The notes under the pieces are model-generated. The model was not told where the DNA came from. It did no database searches and saw nothing but the letters and a program-made list of their open reading frames with translations. Below are positions 5,302 to 7,266 of a stretch of 7,266 nt of DNA, piece after piece. The position numbers and the translations under genes were made by a program. Location of the stretch: assembly GCA_964599885.1 (NCBI GenBank), contig CAZRHH010000118.1, forward strand, positions 1 through 7,266, in the 5' to 3' direction. The stretch's first letter is position 1, and every line of letters begins with the position of its first letter. The stretch comes from CAZRHH01 sp964599885 (GTDB taxonomy: Bacteria > Chloroflexota > Dehalococcoidia > DSTF01 > JACRBR01).

Positions 5302-5646
5302 CTACTGGATGTGTACGACCGACACGCCCGTCGCCCATAACCCCTCGAGGTTGTAGTACGTCCGCTCGTCCGGCGCGAAGAGATGCACCAGCGCGTCGCC
5401 AAAGTCGATCAGCACCCAGCCCGAATCCGCCGCGCCCTCAACGCGCGACGGCTTCACACCTTCGGATCGCAAGTCGCGATCGAGGGAGTCAATCAGCGCG
5501 TTCATCTGCCGCGGGTTGGTCGCCGTTGCGACGACGAAGTAGTCGGTGAAGGACGAGACTTTGCTGATGTCCATCAGGACAATGTTCTCGGCCTGCCGGT
5601 CCGAGAGGAGGTCGGCGATTCGTTGGGCGAGGTCAGCAGACTCCAG
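5302..5646 (-). CDS. rsfS: Ribosomal silencing factor RsfS (Iojap family), probable CTG start
   Basis: RsfS binds ribosomal protein uL14 and blocks subunit joining, lowering translation when nutrients are scarce. Clear motifs: ADLLSDRQAENIVLMDISK at 11-29, SSFTDYFVVATATN at 31-44, and the C-terminal block GWVLIDFGD (76-84), HLF (88-90), RTYYNLEGLW (95-104). The first in-frame ATG (5574) would give only 90 residues and drop the conserved N-terminal helix, which is plainly encoded upstream. No ATG, GTG or TTG occurs in that frame between 5574 and the stop codon at 5728-5730. The best start is the CTG at 5646, giving 114 residues (the family norm), with GGAG seven bases before it. A candidate extended -10 (TGATATACT) lies at 5698-5690. 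tsaE converges on it, and mnmA diverges beyond the repeat array. Confidence 0.9.
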   Translation of the reverse strand: MESADLAQRIADLLSDRQAENIVLMDISKVSSFTDYFVVATATNPRQMNALIDSLDRDLRSEGVKPSRVEGAADSGWVLIDFGDALVHLFAPDERTYYNLEGLWATGVSVVHIQ

Positions 5647-5689
5647 TACGCGTCTCCAGGGTTCAGGCGTGGATGGTTGAGGCGCCGCC

Positions 5690-5698
5690 AGTATATCA
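5690..5698 (-). promoter_or_regulatory. Extended -10 promoter candidate for rsfS
   Basis: The minus strand reads TG-A-TATACT at 5698-5690, an extended -10 element that can act without a good -35. The predicted start near 5683 would leave a leader of roughly 37 bases containing GGAG just before the proposed CTG start at 5646. It lies immediately beside the left end of the repeat array. Confidence 0.5.
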
Positions 5699-5710
5699 AG
5701 TCGAACCCGG

Positions 5711-6261
5711 GACGTAGCTGCGTAGTTTTAGCTGCGCCTTGCACGCGAACGCCCACCTGAGGACGTAGCCGCGTAGCTTTAGCTGCGCCGCGTCGAATGC
5801 AAGACAATCCGAACGTGGCTGCATCGCGCTGGCTCGACCCGGCGGAACCCGAATGTAGCCGCGTAGCTTTAGCTGCGCCTGCCTCGAACCAGCAACGCCC
5901 TTCGCATGGCGACCCGCCATCGCGGTACGTTAGCCTGAAGCGCAGAGAAAGACGAATGTAGTCGCGTAGCTTTAGCTGCGCCTGCCTCGAACCAGCAACG
6001 CCCTTCGCATAGCGGCCCTCCGCCGACGTGCGTTAGCCTGAAGCGCAGAGAAAGACGAATGTAGTCGCGTAGCTTTAGCTGCGCCNNNNNNNNNNNNNNN
6101 NNNNNNNNNNNNNNNNNNNNNNNNNNNNNNNNNNNNNNNNNNNNNNNNNNNNNNNNNNNNNNNNNNNNNNNNNNNNNNNNNNNNNTAGCGGCCCTCCGCC
6201 GACGTGCGTTAGCCTGAAGCGCAGAGAAAGACGAATGTAGCTGCGTAGCTTTAGCTGCGCC
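5711..6261 (+). repeat. Direct-repeat array of a 28-bp hairpin element (family 3)
   Basis: Six copies of a 28-base core start at 5711, 5762, 5852, 5955, 6058 and 6234, all in the same orientation. The centre is GCGTAGCT-TT-AGCTGCGC, which folds as an eight-pair stem with one G-U pair around a two-base loop; copy 1 has a C-to-T change. The first two intervals are irregular (51 and 90 bases). From 5851 on, the whole unit repeats with a 103-base period, including the segment between cores. Units 5851-5953 and 5954-6056 differ at about nine positions, mostly at 5908-5927. The array fills most of the space between rsfS and mnmA. Apart from the repeats I see no gene or RNA in 5647-6341. Confidence 0.92.
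6086..6185. other. Assembly gap of exactly 100 N inside the array
   Basis: The known sequence stops at the last base of a 28-base core and resumes with tagcggccctcc, which is position 57 of the 103-base unit. The round length of 100 suggests a placeholder. If the array stays in register, the real missing length should be 27 plus a multiple of 103 bases. Confidence 0.95.
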
Positions 6262-6295
6262 TTCGTCAAGCCACACCCACACGTCGAATGGACCA

Positions 6296-6316
6296 ACACC
6301 AGACACCAGACACCAG
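6296..6316 (+). repeat. Triple heptamer ACACCAG before mnmA
   Basis: Three perfect tandem copies of ACACCAG end 25 bases before the proposed GTG start of mnmA. The placement mirrors the triple CCCCARY heptamer, which ends 22 bases before the thiL start. If translation began at the upstream ATG (6288), the repeat would encode QHQTPDTS. Confidence 0.75.
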
Positions 6317-6341
6317 TCGCAAGCCGAGGAACGAAGAGACC

Positions 6342-7266
6342 GTGACCAAGCCCCAGCGCGTAGTAGTAGCCATGAGCGGCGGCGTCGACTCCGCGGTCGC
6401 CGCCGGTCTCCTCGCGCGCGACGGCTACGACGTCATCGGCATCACCATGCGTCTCTGGACGCTCGACGATCCGGATGCGCCGCGCGGCAAGAAGCGCTGC
6501 TGCTCCGTGGAAGACACCGACGACGCCCGCCAGGCCGCCGACGCGCTCGGCATCCCCCATTACGTTCTCAATATGGAGCGCGAGTTCCACGACCGCGTGA
6601 TCGACTACTTCGTCGACGAATACGGCCGCGGCCGCACGCCGAACCCCTGTCTCGCCTGCAACGAGCACGTGAAGTTCCGCGCGCTGCTCGACCGCGCTGT
6701 CGCGCTCGATGCCGGCTACCTCGCCACCGGCCACTACGCGCAGATCGACCGCGACGGCGATCGCCACCGCCTGCGCCGCGCCGTCGATGCGTCGAAGGAT
6801 CAGTCCTACGTGCTCTACACGCTCGCGCAGGCCGACATGGCGAAGACGCTGTTCCCCGTCGGCGGCTACGAGAAGTCGCGCATCCGCGAACTCGCGCAGG
6901 AGATGAAGCTCGGCCTCGCGGACAAGCCCGACAGCGCCGACATCTGCTTTGTGCCCGACGGCGACTACAAGAAGTTCGTCCAGCAGCGCCGCGCCGGTAC
7001 GCCCGGCGTCATCGCCGGCGCAGACGGCAGCATCGTCGGCGAACACGACGGTATCGCCGGGTTCACCGTCGGCCAGCGCCGCGGCATCGGCGTCGCCGTC
7101 GGCGAAAAGCGCTTCGTGACGAACATCGACCCGCACAGCAACGTCGTCACCATCGGCGGCGAGGACGCGCTGTTCGCCAGCACGCTGATCGCCGAGCGCG
7201 TCAACTGGCTCGACGCCGCGCCCGCCGCGCCGATCCGCGCCGGCGTGAAGATCCGCTACCGCACCC
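6342..7266 (+). CDS. mnmA: tRNA-specific 2-thiouridylase MnmA, 3' end cut by window edge
   Basis: MnmA adenylates uridine 34 of Lys, Glu and Gln tRNAs and inserts sulfur to make s2U34, needed for accurate decoding. The 308 visible residues of roughly 350-370 include the PP-loop SGGVDS at 12-17; KRCCSVEDTDDAR at 51-63; RTPNPCLACNEHVKF at 98-112 with C103 and C106 (C106 aligns with the nucleophile by its CN context); ATGHYA at 128-133; KDQSYVLYTL at 152-161; SADICFV at 198-204 with C202, the persulfide-type cysteine; and TVGQRRGIG at 242-250. The central domain is complete and the beta-barrel end is cut. The GTG at 6342 is preferred because it gives the usual short N-terminus, with GAGGA at 6326-6330. 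An in-frame ATG at 6288 would add 18 residues made of repeat sequence. It is divergent from rsfS across the array. Confidence 0.96.
   Translation, partial: MTKPQRVVVAMSGGVDSAVAAGLLARDGYDVIGITMRLWTLDDPDAPRGKKRCCSVEDTDDARQAADALGIPHYVLNMEREFHDRVIDYFVDEYGRGRTPNPCLACNEHVKFRALLDRAVALDAGYLATGHYAQIDRDGDRHRLRRAVDASKDQSYVLYTLAQADMAKTLFPVGGYEKSRIRELAQEMKLGLADKPDSADICFVPDGDYKKFVQQRRAGTPGVIAGADGSIVGEHDGIAGFTVGQRRGIGVAVGEKRFVTNIDPHSNVVTIGGEDALFASTLIAERVNWLDAAPAAPIRAGVKIRYRT

Noticed and set aside
5711..6261. CRISPR-like look: six 28-base repeats separated by spacers
   Set aside because: Intervals vary (51, 90, 103), the spacers between later copies are themselves repeated, and there are no cas genes. It is a tandem array of a longer unit.
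5869..6306. Repeated peptide (AQLKLR, AAKATRLHS) on the minus strand of the array
   Set aside because: The repetition comes from the DNA repeat, the phase changes between copies, and the frame crosses the gap. It is not a repeat protein.
6075..7136. A 353-residue open frame antisense to mnmA
   Set aside because: It crosses the N run, has a biased Val/Ala/Asp composition typical of antisense frames in GC-rich genes, and mnmA is certain on the other strand.

Overview
This is a GC-rich bacterial window of housekeeping genes whose intergenic gaps are full of short repeats. Seven protein-coding loci are supported: ricT (cut by the left edge), holB, a metallophosphoesterase, thiL, tsaE, rsfS and mnmA (cut by the right edge). 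There is also a duplicated, broken 3' end of the phosphoesterase gene. A holB-ricT neighbourhood, unspaced TsaE/ThiL coupling, possible leaderless promoters and many dispersed palindromes would suit a Gram-positive-like or Chloroflexota-type environmental bacterium. That placement is inference and weak. A run of exactly 100 N shows this is a scaffolded draft assembly, possibly metagenomic.

Layout. Positions 1-3419 are read leftward: phosphoesterase (3419-2700), its truncated duplicate (2541-2352), holB (2108-1032), ricT (989 to beyond position 1). Positions 3420-3626 form a divergent promoter region. Positions 3627-5122 are read rightward: thiL, then tsaE overlapping it by 4 bases. Positions 5123-5301 lie between convergent genes and carry two hairpins. 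rsfS (5646-5302) is read leftward. Positions 5647-6341 hold a direct-repeat array with a scaffold gap, between the divergent rsfS and mnmA. mnmA runs rightward from 6342.

Functions. HolB belongs to the replicative clamp loader. RicT is a PSP1-family regulator of RNA processing. ThiL makes thiamine diphosphate. TsaE (t6A37) and MnmA (s2U34) both serve tRNA modification. RsfS is a ribosome silencing factor. The genes share translation and replication housekeeping themes but do not form one pathway.

The unusual content is non-coding. It comprises three palindromic repeat families, two of which flank the phosphoesterase gene on both sides; a 348-bp tandem duplication with mosaic divergence; a 103-bp-period array that broke the assembly; triple heptamer repeats just upstream of both thiL and mnmA, the first able to form a G-quadruplex; and promoter boxes six bases ahead of two start codons. 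I see no defence system, transposase, CRISPR or RNA gene, and no clear new multi-gene system.
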